A stretch of DNA of 42,152 nt from Aequorivita sp. (GCA_030690315.1 JAUYGY010000052.1:1-42152), one strand, 5' to 3'. Positions 15,325 to 23,532 are shown, counted from the first letter of the stretch. Numbers and translations are program-made. Notes: generated by a model from the letters alone, not told the origin.

Positions 15325-16452
15325 TCATGGGTTTTTGAAGGTGCGACCTTTCCACGTATAGTTTCCCCGAATGCTCCCAAAAGCCACAATCAATACTATT
15401 ATAGCATACAGAAATGGTTGCCAAAGGAATTTCCAAAACATAACTTTTTCGTTAAAGAAAATTGCTGTTTGCCGCAAAAGCAAATAGTCGGCAATTATTT
15501 TGAAGAGGAGCAAAGAGACGTAAACAAATAAATTTTCAGGATCGAAAAACATAAAAATTGGAAGCGCCAATATTGAAATGTTTGTGAACAGCACAAGAAT
15601 TCCCAAAAGCAAAGAAGCTAAATTTTTTTGCTTCGAAGTTTTGGAAGCCCAACGGATTCGTTGGTTTATAACATTTTTCCACGAGTTTTGCGGTTTTGTG
15701 GCAACAATCGATCCTTTCGATTTTAAAAACAATACTTGCTTCGGAAATGTTTTCTTCATCTTTTCCAAAAGAAAAATATCATCGCCACTGGCAATGTGAT
15801 CATTGCCCGAAAATCCGTTTACTTTTAAAAAAGCTGCTTTGCTGTAAGCTAAATTCGCACCGTTGCTCAACAATGGGTTTTTGAAACCAAAACTTCCAAT
15901 GGTTACTGCCTGCAAACTCAAGCCGTCCAATTGCTGAAAATTTTCGATAAAACTTCCGTTGGATTTATAAATTACAGGCCCACAAATCATAACCGGATTA
16001 TTGTTTTGAATAGTGGCATCGAGCGTTTTCAACCAATTTCTCGAAAGTTCGCAATCGGCATCTGTGGTTACAATCCATTCAAATTTTGAGTTTTTTAGTG
16101 CTTCAGAAATGGCATCTTTTTTTGGCGAATTGGAAATGCGTTTGTTTTGAATGAGTTCTATGGAAAAAGTACTTCTATCAATAGCCTCGGAAACAATTGC
16201 TTCAGAATTATCCTCGGAAGCATCGTTCACAAAAATGATTTCGAACATTCCCGAAGGATAATTCAGTTTTTCAATGCTTTTTAAAAGATTCGGAAGATTT
16301 TCCACTTCATTTCTGAAAGGAATAACAATACTAAATTGGGTGACGGGTATTATTTCTTCCGTGGAAAGAAGTGGCACTTTTTTAAAACCATAAACCAAGG
16401 CCATCATACAAAAAAAGTATGCTGAAAAAAGTAGTATAAATACCAAAATCAT
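15325..16452 (-). CDS. Family 2 glycosyltransferase, membrane-bound
   Basis: This 375-residue protein has an N-terminal membrane segment (ILVFILLFSAYFFCMMAL), a GT2 catalytic domain and two or more C-terminal membrane segments (residues about 285-360). GT2 motifs are QFSIVIPFRNEVENLPNLL, EIIFVNDASEDNSEAI, WIVTTDADCELS (the DxD metal site) and a QRIRWASK block typical of processive enzymes. A longer in-frame ATG upstream is rejected because the chosen ATG at 16452 overlaps the stop of the upstream gene (ATGA) and starts at the membrane segment. It is translationally coupled to the flippase-like gene. It probably builds a membrane-linked glycolipid or polysaccharide. Confidence 0.85.
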   Translation of the reverse strand: MILVFILLFSAYFFCMMALVYGFKKVPLLSTEEIIPVTQFSIVIPFRNEVENLPNLLKSIEKLNYPSGMFEIIFVNDASEDNSEAIVSEAIDRSTFSIELIQNKRISNSPKKDAISEALKNSKFEWIVTTDADCELSRNWLKTLDATIQNNNPVMICGPVIYKSNGSFIENFQQLDGLSLQAVTIGSFGFKNPLLSNGANLAYSKAAFLKVNGFSGNDHIASGDDIFLLEKMKKTFPKQVLFLKSKGSIVATKPQNSWKNVINQRIRWASKTSKQKNLASLLLGILVLFTNISILALPIFMFFDPENLFVYVSLLLFKIIADYLLLRQTAIFFNEKVMFWKFLWQPFLYAIIVLIVAFGSIRGNYTWKGRTFKNP

Positions 16453-17405
16453 TTGGTGGCGGGTTGGTAAGTGAGCACGAAAAAACTTCCGAAAAGCGCT
16501 GGCAGCACAAAATTCAAAAGCCACATGGCAAGTACGGTCGATAAAATTGGTAGTTCGGGCACCCCTAAAAATGAGAAAAGCCAAACGGCAACCCCGCCAC
16601 GGATTACAACATCAAAAACAAAAAATGTTGGGATTACTGACACCAAAAAGTACATTGTAAAAATTATTGGGATAACATTCAAAAAGGGCAATTCAGCACC
16701 AAAAAATAGCAACATTCCATAAAACATTGCACTGAAAATAACATAGCGGAAAACTGAAAACAACAGCACTTTCAATTTTTTTTGAAATGGAATTTGTTTG
16801 AAGAATTGAATAGTTCTCGAAATGGAAAGACCTTTCGTCAGCAATTCCTTTTCTTTGAAATAATAACCAATTGCTAAAAGCAAAATAACTCCAATTCCAA
16901 AGTAACAAACCGTTTTCACAGAAATGGCTACGTTGAAATTCCGCAGAAAAAAAAGCAGGCCAATAATTCCAAAAAAGCTAGTCGCCAGCATTTGAGCCGC
17001 TCCGGAAAGAAAGTTGAGCAAGAGTATTTTCTTTCTTTTTGAGGTTGTAAAAAACAGTGCTTTTGCACCGTATTCGCCAATGCGGTTGGGTGTTGCCAAT
17101 GAAACCGTGAGCGACGCCAAACTTTGTTTCATTGCCGTGGAGAAATTTATTTTTTCAATAACGGAAACCAATGTTTGCCATTTCAGAATTTCAAAAAACC
17201 AGTTTGCCGCTGCCAAAAATGAAAATAGTAAAAATAGGTATCCCGAAACGCTCGCCCTTACAGAAATCGTTTCTATAAATTCAGCAAAATTCAGCGATGG
17301 ATTGTAGTTTATTTTATAAAAAATATACCCAAAAGTAACCGCAAAAATCAAAACCTTTGCAGCGGGGAGCAGATATTGTTTAGCTTTGTGGGATATGGCA
17401 ATCAT
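16449..17405 (-). CDS. YbhN/LPG-synthase-type multispanning membrane protein (flippase-like)
   Basis: This 318-residue integral membrane protein has about eight hydrophobic segments and matches the pattern of the lysylphosphatidylglycerol synthetase transmembrane/UPF0104 family: QSLASLTVSLATPNRIGEYGAKAL near residue 90 is the family signature, as is the RGGVAVWLFSFLGVP segment near 270. Members include flippase-like domains and lipid-linked sugar exporters. It lies directly upstream of, and overlaps, a GT2 gene, which suggests that the pair acts on the same lipid-linked glycan. The start at 17405 is preceded by TATTTTAG, a weak -7 element. A CCCTAAAGGGAG element lies just upstream. Confidence 0.78.
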   Translation of the reverse strand: MIAISHKAKQYLLPAAKVLIFAVTFGYIFYKINYNPSLNFAEFIETISVRASVSGYLFLLFSFLAAANWFFEILKWQTLVSVIEKINFSTAMKQSLASLTVSLATPNRIGEYGAKALFFTTSKRKKILLLNFLSGAAQMLATSFFGIIGLLFFLRNFNVAISVKTVCYFGIGVILLLAIGYYFKEKELLTKGLSISRTIQFFKQIPFQKKLKVLLFSVFRYVIFSAMFYGMLLFFGAELPFLNVIPIIFTMYFLVSVIPTFFVFDVVIRGGVAVWLFSFLGVPELPILSTVLAMWLLNFVLPALFGSFFVLTYQPATK

Positions 17406-17417
17406 GTTGCTAAAATA

Positions 17418-17466
17418 CTAAATGAATTTGTTTGCCCCGGCCCTAAAGGGAGCAAATTCATTTTAG
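17418..17466. repeat. CCCTAAAGGGAG element with self-complementary arms, copy 2
   Basis: The 22-base core at 17431-17452 (TTTGCCCCGGCCCTAAAGGG plus AG) matches 4816-4837 in 19 of 22 bases. Its arms, CTAAATGAATTTG (17418-17430) and CAAATTCATTTTAG (17453-17466), are complementary to each other with one bulge but share no sequence with the arms of copy 1. Confidence 0.75.
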
Positions 17467-17551
17467 GGATTTACTATTTCAGCCTTAATTAACAAAATAA
17501 AGAAAATTCACCCGCCGAGGCGGGTTGGGGAAAGATTTTCAGAATTGACAG

Positions 17552-18109
17552 ATGAGCACAGAAAAAATAATTTTAGGAATTGATCCCGGAACCACAATTA
17601 TGGGGTTTGGGTTGATAAAAGTTGTGGGCAAGCAAATGGAATTTATACAGTTGAATGAACTACAACTAAAAAAGTATGACGACCACTACCTAAAATTAAA
17701 ACTCATTTTTGAGCGCACTATGGAACTGATTGAAACCCATAAGCCAGATGAAATTGCCATTGAAGCGCCATTTTTTGGAAAGAATGTTCAGTCCATGTTG
17801 AAACTTGGCAGAGCGCAGGGCGTAGCAATGGCAGCGGGACTTTCAAGGCAAATTCCCATAACGGAATATTCCCCAAAAAAAATTAAAATGGCAATTACCG
17901 GCAACGGAAATGCCAGTAAGGAACAGGTTGCAAAAATGCTTCAAAGTCTTTTAAGTTTAAAGGAACTCCCCAAAAACCTTGACAGCACCGATGGATTGGC
18001 GGCGGCAGTTTGCCATTTTTACAATTCGGGGAAAGTTGAGGTTGGAAAGAGCTATACGGGTTGGGCCGCATTTGTGAAACAAAACGAGGACAAGGTCAAT
18101 AAACAATGA
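17552..18109 (+). CDS. ruvC: Holliday junction resolvase RuvC
   Basis: This 185-residue protein is the crossover junction endodeoxyribonuclease RuvC, which cuts Holliday junctions with RuvAB. ILGIDPGTTIMGFGLI carries the first catalytic Asp. DEIAIEAPFFGKNVQSMLKLGRAQG carries the catalytic Glu near residue 70 and the loop conserved in the family. SPKKIKMAITGNGNASKEQV and LDSTDGLAAAVCHF carry the C-terminal acidic pair near residues 141-144. The length is standard. The last codons (VNKQ) lie inside a heptamer-tract arm at 18097-18128, so that arm has shaped the C-terminus. It heads a run of eight plus-strand genes. Confidence 0.93.
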   Translation: MSTEKIILGIDPGTTIMGFGLIKVVGKQMEFIQLNELQLKKYDDHYLKLKLIFERTMELIETHKPDEIAIEAPFFGKNVQSMLKLGRAQGVAMAAGLSRQIPITEYSPKKIKMAITGNGNASKEQVAKMLQSLLSLKELPKNLDSTDGLAAAVCHFYNSGKVEVGKSYTGWAAFVKQNEDKVNKQ

Positions 18110-18128
18110 GCAATTACCAATAAACAAT
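18097..18128. repeat. Left inverted arm of the four-helix-bundle insertion
   Basis: It is composed of 7-base words beginning with CAAT (CAATAAA, CAATGAG, CAATTAC, CAATAAA). About 25 of 32 bases are complementary to 18493-18524; the best stretch, 18118-18131 with 18511-18524 (CAATAAACAATTAT and its complement), is perfect. It overlaps the end of ruvC. Confidence 0.65.
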
Positions 18129-18137
18129 TATTTAGTA

Positions 18138-18497
18138 ATGTATAAGTATAATCCATTATCTGAAAAATCTTATGAATTTGCTTTGAAGATTATCAATAGC
18201 TATAAATTATTGACTGTTGAGAAACGGGAATATGTTTTATCGAAGCAATTGCTACGGTGTGGAACCGCTATTGGCGCGAATGTAGCCGAAGCCAATGGAG
18301 CCATTTCGAAAGCTGATTTCTCTGCTAAAATATCTATTGCATATAAAGAAAGCTTAGAGGCCAAATATTGGTTATCCTTATTAAAAGATTCAGATTTCAT
18401 AGTTGTTGAAGAGTTTAACCGTTTATTTGAGGATGCAGATGAATTGTCCAAAATACTTTTCTCAATTCTAAAATCTACTCGTCTAAACTCAGATTGA
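18138..18497 (+). CDS. Four-helix bundle protein (23S rRNA intervening-sequence protein family)
   Basis: This 119-residue protein has the pattern of the IVP/four-helix bundle family first found in intervening sequences of 23S rRNA. Family marks are SYEFALKIINSYKLL, KREYVLSKQLLRCGTAIGAN with VAEANGAISKADF, and ISIAYKESLEAKYWLSLL. Its biological role is unknown in general; nucleic-acid association is suspected. It lies between ruvC and hemW, a place where it is not expected, and is bounded by imperfect inverted arms (18097-18128 and 18493-18524). That organisation is reminiscent of the inverted ends of rRNA intervening sequences, so it looks like an insertion into the operon. Confidence 0.85.
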   Translation: MYKYNPLSEKSYEFALKIINSYKLLTVEKREYVLSKQLLRCGTAIGANVAEANGAISKADFSAKISIAYKESLEAKYWLSLLKDSDFIVVEEFNRLFEDADELSKILFSILKSTRLNSD

Positions 18498-18524
18498 TAA
18501 CTGATAATTGATAATTGTTTATTG
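18493..18524. repeat. Right inverted arm of the four-helix-bundle insertion
   Basis: It is made of GATTGAT, AACTGAT, AATTGAT, AATTGTT words (the complement of CAAT-type heptamers). It runs from the stop of the four-helix-bundle gene to five bases before the hemW start and pairs with 18097-18128. Confidence 0.65.
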
Positions 18525-18528
18525 AAAT

Positions 18529-19677
18529 ATGAGCGGAATTTATATCCATATTCCTTTTTGCAAACAGGCTTGCCATTACTGCGATTTCCATTTTTCAACT
18601 TCTTTGAAGAAAAAAGGCGAATTAGTAAATGCACTTTGCAATGAGTTGGTGTTGCGGAAAGACGAATTAATTGGTGAAGTGGAAACAATCTATTTTGGCG
18701 GCGGAACTCCAAGTTTGCTTTCTTCCGAAGAATTGCAGCAAATTTTTGAAACTATATATTCACATTTTACCGTTTCAGAAAATCCCGAAATCACCCTCGA
18801 AGCAAACCCCGATGATATTGTGTCCGTTCGAGCGCAGTCGAGAACTATTTTTGACGATTATAAAAATATTGGTATAAATCGGCTTTCTATCGGAATCCAA
18901 TCTTTTTTCGAAGAAGATTTAAAACTGATGAACCGCGCCCACAACGCTTCCGAAGCTTTTGAATGTATAAATGAAGTGAAGAAATATTTTGAAAATATCA
19001 GTATCGATTTAATTTACGGCATTCCCGGAATGAGCAACGAGCGATGGGAGAAAAACCTCGAAATAGCTTTAAAATTGGAAGTTCCGCATCTTTCTTGTTA
19101 TGCGTTAACCGTGGAGCCAAAAACGGCTCTAAAAAAATTCATCGAAAAAGGAATTGTGCCTCCCGTTGATGAAGAAACCGCAAAACAGCATTATGAAATT
19201 TTGCTTTCCAAAACAGAAAATGCAGGCTTCGACAATTATGAATTTTCAAATTTTGGAAAACCGGGATTTCATTCCCGCAACAATACCGCTTATTGGGAAG
19301 GCAAGCCATATTTGGGCATTGGCCCATCGGCGCACAGTTACAATGGAAATGCGCGTAGTTGGAATGTAGCGAACAACACGAAATATATTAAAAGTATTGA
19401 AGCCGGAATACTTCCCTCAGAAAAGGAAATTCTTTCAAAAACGGATAAATACAACGAATATATAATGACGGGACTGCGCACCAAAAAAGGTGTTTCCTTA
19501 GAAAAGATTGAAGGTGAATTCGGAAAGAATTTTTCGGAATATCTTTTGAAACAAGCAGAAAGTGGTTTAAAAAGTGGACTTTTAATCCGTGAAAACCAAA
19601 CCTTGAAAATTTCAAAAAAAGGAAAGTTTTTAAGTGATGGGATTGCGGCCGATTTATTCTTAGTAAATTTAGATTGA
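18529..19677 (+). CDS. hemW: Radical SAM heme chaperone HemW
   Basis: This 382-residue protein has the HemW pattern (oxygen-independent coproporphyrinogen oxidase-like, a heme-insertion chaperone, not CPO itself). It begins YIHIPFCKQACHYCDFHF, the CxxxCxxC iron-sulfur site; the aromatic after the last Cys pair and the Phe/His tail are typical. It then has IYFGGGTPSLL (SAM-binding GGGTP), ITLEANPDD, and INRLSIGIQSFFEEDL. Near residues 99-106 the stretch SVRAQSRT is extra compared with relatives I remember; its DNA (18826-18845) is a copy of a dispersed repeat, so a 7-residue insertion is likely. The stop overlaps the next start by one base (TGATG). Confidence 0.9.
   Translation: MSGIYIHIPFCKQACHYCDFHFSTSLKKKGELVNALCNELVLRKDELIGEVETIYFGGGTPSLLSSEELQQIFETIYSHFTVSENPEITLEANPDDIVSVRAQSRTIFDDYKNIGINRLSIGIQSFFEEDLKLMNRAHNASEAFECINEVKKYFENISIDLIYGIPGMSNERWEKNLEIALKLEVPHLSCYALTVEPKTALKKFIEKGIVPPVDEETAKQHYEILLSKTENAGFDNYEFSNFGKPGFHSRNNTAYWEGKPYLGIGPSAHSYNGNARSWNVANNTKYIKSIEAGILPSEKEILSKTDKYNEYIMTGLRTKKGVSLEKIEGEFGKNFSEYLLKQAESGLKSGLLIRENQTLKISKKGKFLSDGIAADLFLVNLD
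18826..18845. repeat. Dispersed repeat copy inside hemW
   Basis: GTTCGAGCGCAGTCGAGAAC contains the core GAGCGCAGTCGA found twice in the intergenic region at 4351-4431. It has partial dyad ends (GTTC/GAAC). It is in frame and encodes VRAQSR with flanks. Confidence 0.6.
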
Positions 19678-20429
19678 TGAAAACAGTAATAAAAAGTCAC
19701 GATAAAACCATAAATATTGATCTCTCCAAACCGCTGGATATTTCAATTCCGCTGTGTGCTTCAAAAGAAAATCCGTTGGCGTGGTACCAAAACGAACCCA
19801 CAATTGAACCGGTAAAAATGGGCGATTGGACTGGAAAAGTTTCCGAGGGCGCTTCGGTAAATTTCAACAATGTGTTTTTCAATCCTCACGCTCATGGAAC
19901 GCATACTGAATGTTTTGGTCATATTTCGCAGGAATTCCATTCCGTAAATGAAGCGTTGAAAACCTTTTTCTTTTTGGCGGAAGTTATTTCGGTGAAACCT
20001 CAAAAGGATGGTGAAGACGAAATTATTTCCGAAGAAAGTATTGTAAAAGCATTGAACGGAAAAACGCCCGAAGCAGTCATAATCAGAACACTTCCAAATA
20101 TTCCGGAAAAGAAATCAAAACATTGGTCAGATACAAATTGGCCGTTTCTTCACGAAAAAGGGGCTTTGTTTTTACGTGAAATAGGCGTAAAACATTTGTT
20201 GATTGATTTGCCTTCCGTAGACAAAGAAAGGGACGAAGGCAAGCTTTTAGCGCACAAAGCTTTTTGGAATTTTCCGCAATCCCCACGAGTAGACTCCACA
20301 ATTACTGAGTTAATCTACGTTCCCAATTTTATTGAAGACGGAAGCTATTTTTTGAATTTGCAGATTGCCTCGTTTCATAACGATGCCTCGCCCAGCAAAC
20401 CCGTTCTATATAAAATTATTGAAGTATGA
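19677..20429 (+). CDS. Cyclase-family (kynurenine formamidase-like) metal hydrolase
   Basis: This 250-residue protein belongs to the cyclase/KynB-like hydrolase family. NPHAHGTHTECFGHI is the metal-binding HxGTH motif. DISIPLCASKENPLAWYQNEP at the start and LLIDLPSVDKERDEGKLLAHKAFW near residue 185, which supplies further ligands, are typical. Relatives hydrolyse N-formyl or cyclic amides; the substrate here is unknown. The start is ATG at 19677, overlapping the hemW stop by one base; a TTG codon just upstream in frame is ignored. It overlaps the next gene by four bases (ATGA), so it is translationally coupled on both sides. Confidence 0.83.
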   Translation: MKTVIKSHDKTINIDLSKPLDISIPLCASKENPLAWYQNEPTIEPVKMGDWTGKVSEGASVNFNNVFFNPHAHGTHTECFGHISQEFHSVNEALKTFFFLAEVISVKPQKDGEDEIISEESIVKALNGKTPEAVIIRTLPNIPEKKSKHWSDTNWPFLHEKGALFLREIGVKHLLIDLPSVDKERDEGKLLAHKAFWNFPQSPRVDSTITELIYVPNFIEDGSYFLNLQIASFHNDASPSKPVLYKIIEV

Positions 20430-20776
20430 AAACAATTTTAAAAATTGAGGAATTGGCGCAATTCATCTTGGGAATTTTCCTTTTTTCCCAACTTAACTTT
20501 GCGTGGTGGTGGTTTCCGGCACTATTACTTCTGCCGGATATTGGGATGTTGGGATATTTGATAAATCCAAAAATTGGCGCTTTCATTTATAATATTTTTC
20601 ATCACAAGGCAATCGCGATTGTCATTGGTTTAATAGGGTTTTATTTCAGTAATTCCTTTTTAATTTTAATAGGTGTAATTTTGTTTTCCCACGCTTCTTT
20701 TGATAGAGTTTTCGGATATGGTTTAAAATATCCGGACAGTTTTAAGAATACACATTTGGGAAGCATTGGAAACTAA
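20426..20776 (+). CDS. DUF4260 membrane protein
   Basis: This 116-residue protein with three or four membrane segments matches the DUF4260 pattern: FAWWWFPALLLLPDIGMLGYLINPKIGAFIYNIFHH and then FSHASFDRVFGYGLKYPDSFKNTHLG at the end. The His, Asp and aromatic residues at the membrane borders are conserved in the family. The function is unknown. It overlaps the stop of the cyclase gene by four bases and is separated by only four bases from the next gene, so it is part of one operon. Confidence 0.85.
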   Translation: MKTILKIEELAQFILGIFLFSQLNFAWWWFPALLLLPDIGMLGYLINPKIGAFIYNIFHHKAIAIVIGLIGFYFSNSFLILIGVILFSHASFDRVFGYGLKYPDSFKNTHLGSIGN

Positions 20777-20780
20777 TATT

Positions 20781-21389
20781 ATGGAATATCTTTTTATAGG
20801 ATTGGCCGTTGGTACCGTTTTGGCCTACTTCCTTTTCGCACGTTTCGGCGGTGGCGGAAAAAAGGAAAGAGTGACCACGCAGTCTGTAATTTTAATGGAA
20901 AAAATTCGCAGTGTCTGCAAATTCATTACTGTAGAAGGCGATTTTTCTGAAATCTTCTATTATGAAAACGTAAAGGATAAGTGGCTAAATCTATTGTTGG
21001 GGAAAAAGAAAGCCTTGGTTTTGATTGAAGCCAAAGCACATATTGGTTTTGATCTCACGAAAGTAAGAATGAATGCCGACACAAAAACCCGGACGATAAT
21101 TTTAACCAATTTTCCACAGCCCGAACTGCTTACCATTGAAACCGATTTTAAGTATTACGATAAAAAAGAAGGCTGGGCAAACCCATTTACGGCTGGTGAT
21201 TTAACTGAAATAAATCAAGAAGCCAAAAAACATATTGTGGATAAAATTCCTGAAAGCGGCTTGTTTAATGAAGCCTCGAAACAAGCATTGGAAACCATTC
21301 AATTGATAGAAAAACTAGTGGAAACTATAAACTGGAAGTTGGATTATTCGGCTTTGTATGCCGAAGATAAGCCAAAGTTAAAACAATGA
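20781..21389 (+). CDS. DUF4230 protein, membrane-anchored
   Basis: This protein of about 202 residues has an N-terminal membrane segment (LFIGLAVGTVLAYFLFARF), followed by the DUF4230 domain: SVILMEKIRSVCKFITVEGDFSEIF, KKKALVLIEAKAHIGFDLTKVRM, and a C-terminal helix (IQLIEKLVETINWKLDYSALYA). I choose the ATG at 20781, not the TTG at 20766, which overlaps the previous gene; the chosen start gives the normal signal anchor. DUF4230 proteins are widespread and of unknown function. It overlaps the next gene by four bases (ATGA). Confidence 0.83.
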   Translation: MEYLFIGLAVGTVLAYFLFARFGGGGKKERVTTQSVILMEKIRSVCKFITVEGDFSEIFYYENVKDKWLNLLLGKKKALVLIEAKAHIGFDLTKVRMNADTKTRTIILTNFPQPELLTIETDFKYYDKKEGWANPFTAGDLTEINQEAKKHIVDKIPESGLFNEASKQALETIQLIEKLVETINWKLDYSALYAEDKPKLKQ

Positions 21390-21745
21390 ATATAGAGCAG
21401 TTTAGGAATTATTGCCTTTCAAAAAAAGGCGTTGAAGAAACCTTTCCCTTTGGTGAAGACACATTGGTTTTTAAAGTTATGGGCAAAATGTTCGCCCTCA
21501 CAGGTTTGGAAACCTATCCTGCATCCGCAAATTTAAAATGTGATCCCGAACGCGCTATTGAGTTGAGGGAAGAATTTGACGGCTTGATCCGGCCGGGCTT
21601 TCACATGAGCAAAGTCCATTGGAATACCGTGGAACTGGAAAGAAATATACCGCATGAATTGCTTACGGAATTGATTGATCATTCATATACTTTAGTTGTA
21701 AATAGCCTCACAAAAAAACTCCAAGCTGAACTCGCTTCGCTTTAA
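21386..21745 (+). CDS. MmcQ/YjbR-family protein
   Basis: This 119-residue protein has the MmcQ/YjbR family pattern: QFRNYCLSKKGVEETFPFGEDTLVFKVMGKMFAL, then RPGFHMSKVHWNTVELERNI. The fold resembles a double-wing DNA-binding domain; the role in the cell is unclear. It overlaps the previous gene by four bases and precedes the MutS-family gene by 14 bases. It seems to be a full-length, ordinary member. Confidence 0.88.
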   Translation: MNIEQFRNYCLSKKGVEETFPFGEDTLVFKVMGKMFALTGLETYPASANLKCDPERAIELREEFDGLIRPGFHMSKVHWNTVELERNIPHELLTELIDHSYTLVVNSLTKKLQAELASL

Positions 21746-21759
21746 TTGAAAAAAAATAA

Positions 21760-23532
21760 ATGAGCCATCCTTCCGATTTTTACAAGCTACAGATTGAAAT
21801 CCATTCCAAGGAATTGCAAAAAATAAAAAGACAACTTGCCATTTCCAGCACCATTCGGCTTGTGGTGTTTTTAGTAGCGTGTCTGGGAGTGTATTTTTTC
21901 TTCGGAAACACAAAAGTAGTTATTGCAGTTATCGTGTTGGCAATTGCTGCATTTATTTATCTGGTTTCAAAACATAGCGGCCTGCAATATGAACGTGATT
22001 TAAAAAAGAAGTTAATAGAGCAAAATGAAACTGAGCTAGGCGTTTTGAATCGTATTTTTCATCATTTGCCTTCCGGCGAAAAGTATAAGGATCCGCTTCA
22101 TTTTTATAGCCAAGATATAGACCTTTTTGGACGCGGTTCTTTCTTTCAATATCTAAATAGAACCGCATTGGAAAGTGGTTCTGATTTTTTGGCGAAAATT
22201 TTCACTGAAAACGAAATTAATTCTATCCCCAAAAAGCAAGAGGCAATAAATGAATTGGCAGCAATGCCAGAATGGCGCCAAAAGTTTTCAGCAATCGCGT
22301 TGCTTGTTAAAACAGAAGTCTCCGCCACAGAAGTTACAGATTGGCTTAAGAATTACAAAGTTTTTGTGCCGAAATGGATAAAGCCGGTTTCGCTACTGTT
22401 TTCAATTATTTCGGTGGGGTTGATTGTGCTGAACTATCTCGATTTGGTGTCGGGCTACTTCATTGGGGGTTGGTTCTTTTTTGGGCTCGCAATTTCAGGC
22501 AAATATTTGAAAAAGGTGAACGATCTCTCTTCCCACACCTCAAAAATCCAAAGCACTTTTGAGCAGTTCCACAAACTCATTTTGGAAATTGAAACCCAAG
22601 ATTTCTCTGCAGAATTGCTTGTGGAAAAAAGAAATTTAGTGTTCAACGTTTCTAAAAAAGCTTCTGTAATTTTAAAGAAATTTGCCAAACACCTCGATGC
22701 GCTGGACCAAAGAAGCAATATGCTAATTGGTGTAATTGCAAACGGATTTATGCTTCGCGATCTTCGGCAGAGTTACAATATTGAACAGTGGATTGAAGCG
22801 CATAAAGAAAGTGTTCCTGCGTGGTTTGAGGTAATTACTTTTTTTGATGCCTACATTAGTTTGGGAAATTTTGCCTTCAACCATCCCAGCTATGTTTTTC
22901 CGAAGATAAGTAATGATCTTCCCGTTTTAAAAGTGAAAGGTGCCGGTCACCCTTTATTGAAGGAATCAACAATGATTCTAAACGATATTCACATAAATTC
23001 CGAAGAATTTTTCATTGTTACGGGAGCGAATATGGCGGGAAAAAGTACATTTTTGAGAACCGTTTCCCTGCAAATTGTAATGGGCAATATCGGCTTGCCG
23101 GTTTGCGCCGAAAAAGCGGAATACAACCCAATAAAACTCATCACGAGCATGCGAACTACCGATAGCTTGACGGATGACGAATCCTACTTTTTCAGTGAAT
23201 TGAAACGATTGAAATTTATTGTTGACGAAATAAAAACAGATCGTTATTTCATCATTCTCGATGAAATTCTGAAAGGCACAAATAGCACCGACAAAGCAAT
23301 TGGCTCCCGAAAATTTGTAGAGAAATTGGTAGCGAGCAATTCCACAGGAATTATTGCGACGCACGATTTAAGCCTTTGTGCTGCTGCGGAAGAATTGCCC
23401 GAAGTAAAAAACTATTTCTTTGATGCGCGCATTGAAAATGACGAACTCTTTTTCGACTACACTTTTAAACCTGGAATCTGCCAAAATATGAACGCCTCCT
23501 TTCTGCTGAAGAAAATGAAAATTGTAGATTGA
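21760..23532 (+). CDS. Membrane-anchored MutS-family ATPase
   Basis: This 590-residue protein has a MutS-type ATPase at its C-terminus: ITGANMAGKSTFLRTVSLQ pattern (Walker A GANMAGKST near residue 422), SMRTTDSLTDDESYFFSELKR, the Walker B IILDEILKGTNSTDK, and IATHDLS. The N-terminal mismatch-recognition domain is missing, and instead there are two membrane segment pairs (residues 30-65 and 200-240). It is thus a distinct, membrane-linked family, common in Bacteroidetes, of unknown task. The ATPase is complete, so it should dimerise and hydrolyse ATP. It closes the eight-gene operon started by ruvC. A real mutS exists at 37704. Confidence 0.82.
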   Translation: MSHPSDFYKLQIEIHSKELQKIKRQLAISSTIRLVVFLVACLGVYFFFGNTKVVIAVIVLAIAAFIYLVSKHSGLQYERDLKKKLIEQNETELGVLNRIFHHLPSGEKYKDPLHFYSQDIDLFGRGSFFQYLNRTALESGSDFLAKIFTENEINSIPKKQEAINELAAMPEWRQKFSAIALLVKTEVSATEVTDWLKNYKVFVPKWIKPVSLLFSIISVGLIVLNYLDLVSGYFIGGWFFFGLAISGKYLKKVNDLSSHTSKIQSTFEQFHKLILEIETQDFSAELLVEKRNLVFNVSKKASVILKKFAKHLDALDQRSNMLIGVIANGFMLRDLRQSYNIEQWIEAHKESVPAWFEVITFFDAYISLGNFAFNHPSYVFPKISNDLPVLKVKGAGHPLLKESTMILNDIHINSEEFFIVTGANMAGKSTFLRTVSLQIVMGNIGLPVCAEKAEYNPIKLITSMRTTDSLTDDESYFFSELKRLKFIVDEIKTDRYFIILDEILKGTNSTDKAIGSRKFVEKLVASNSTGIIATHDLSLCAAAEELPEVKNYFFDARIENDELFFDYTFKPGICQNMNASFLLKKMKIVD

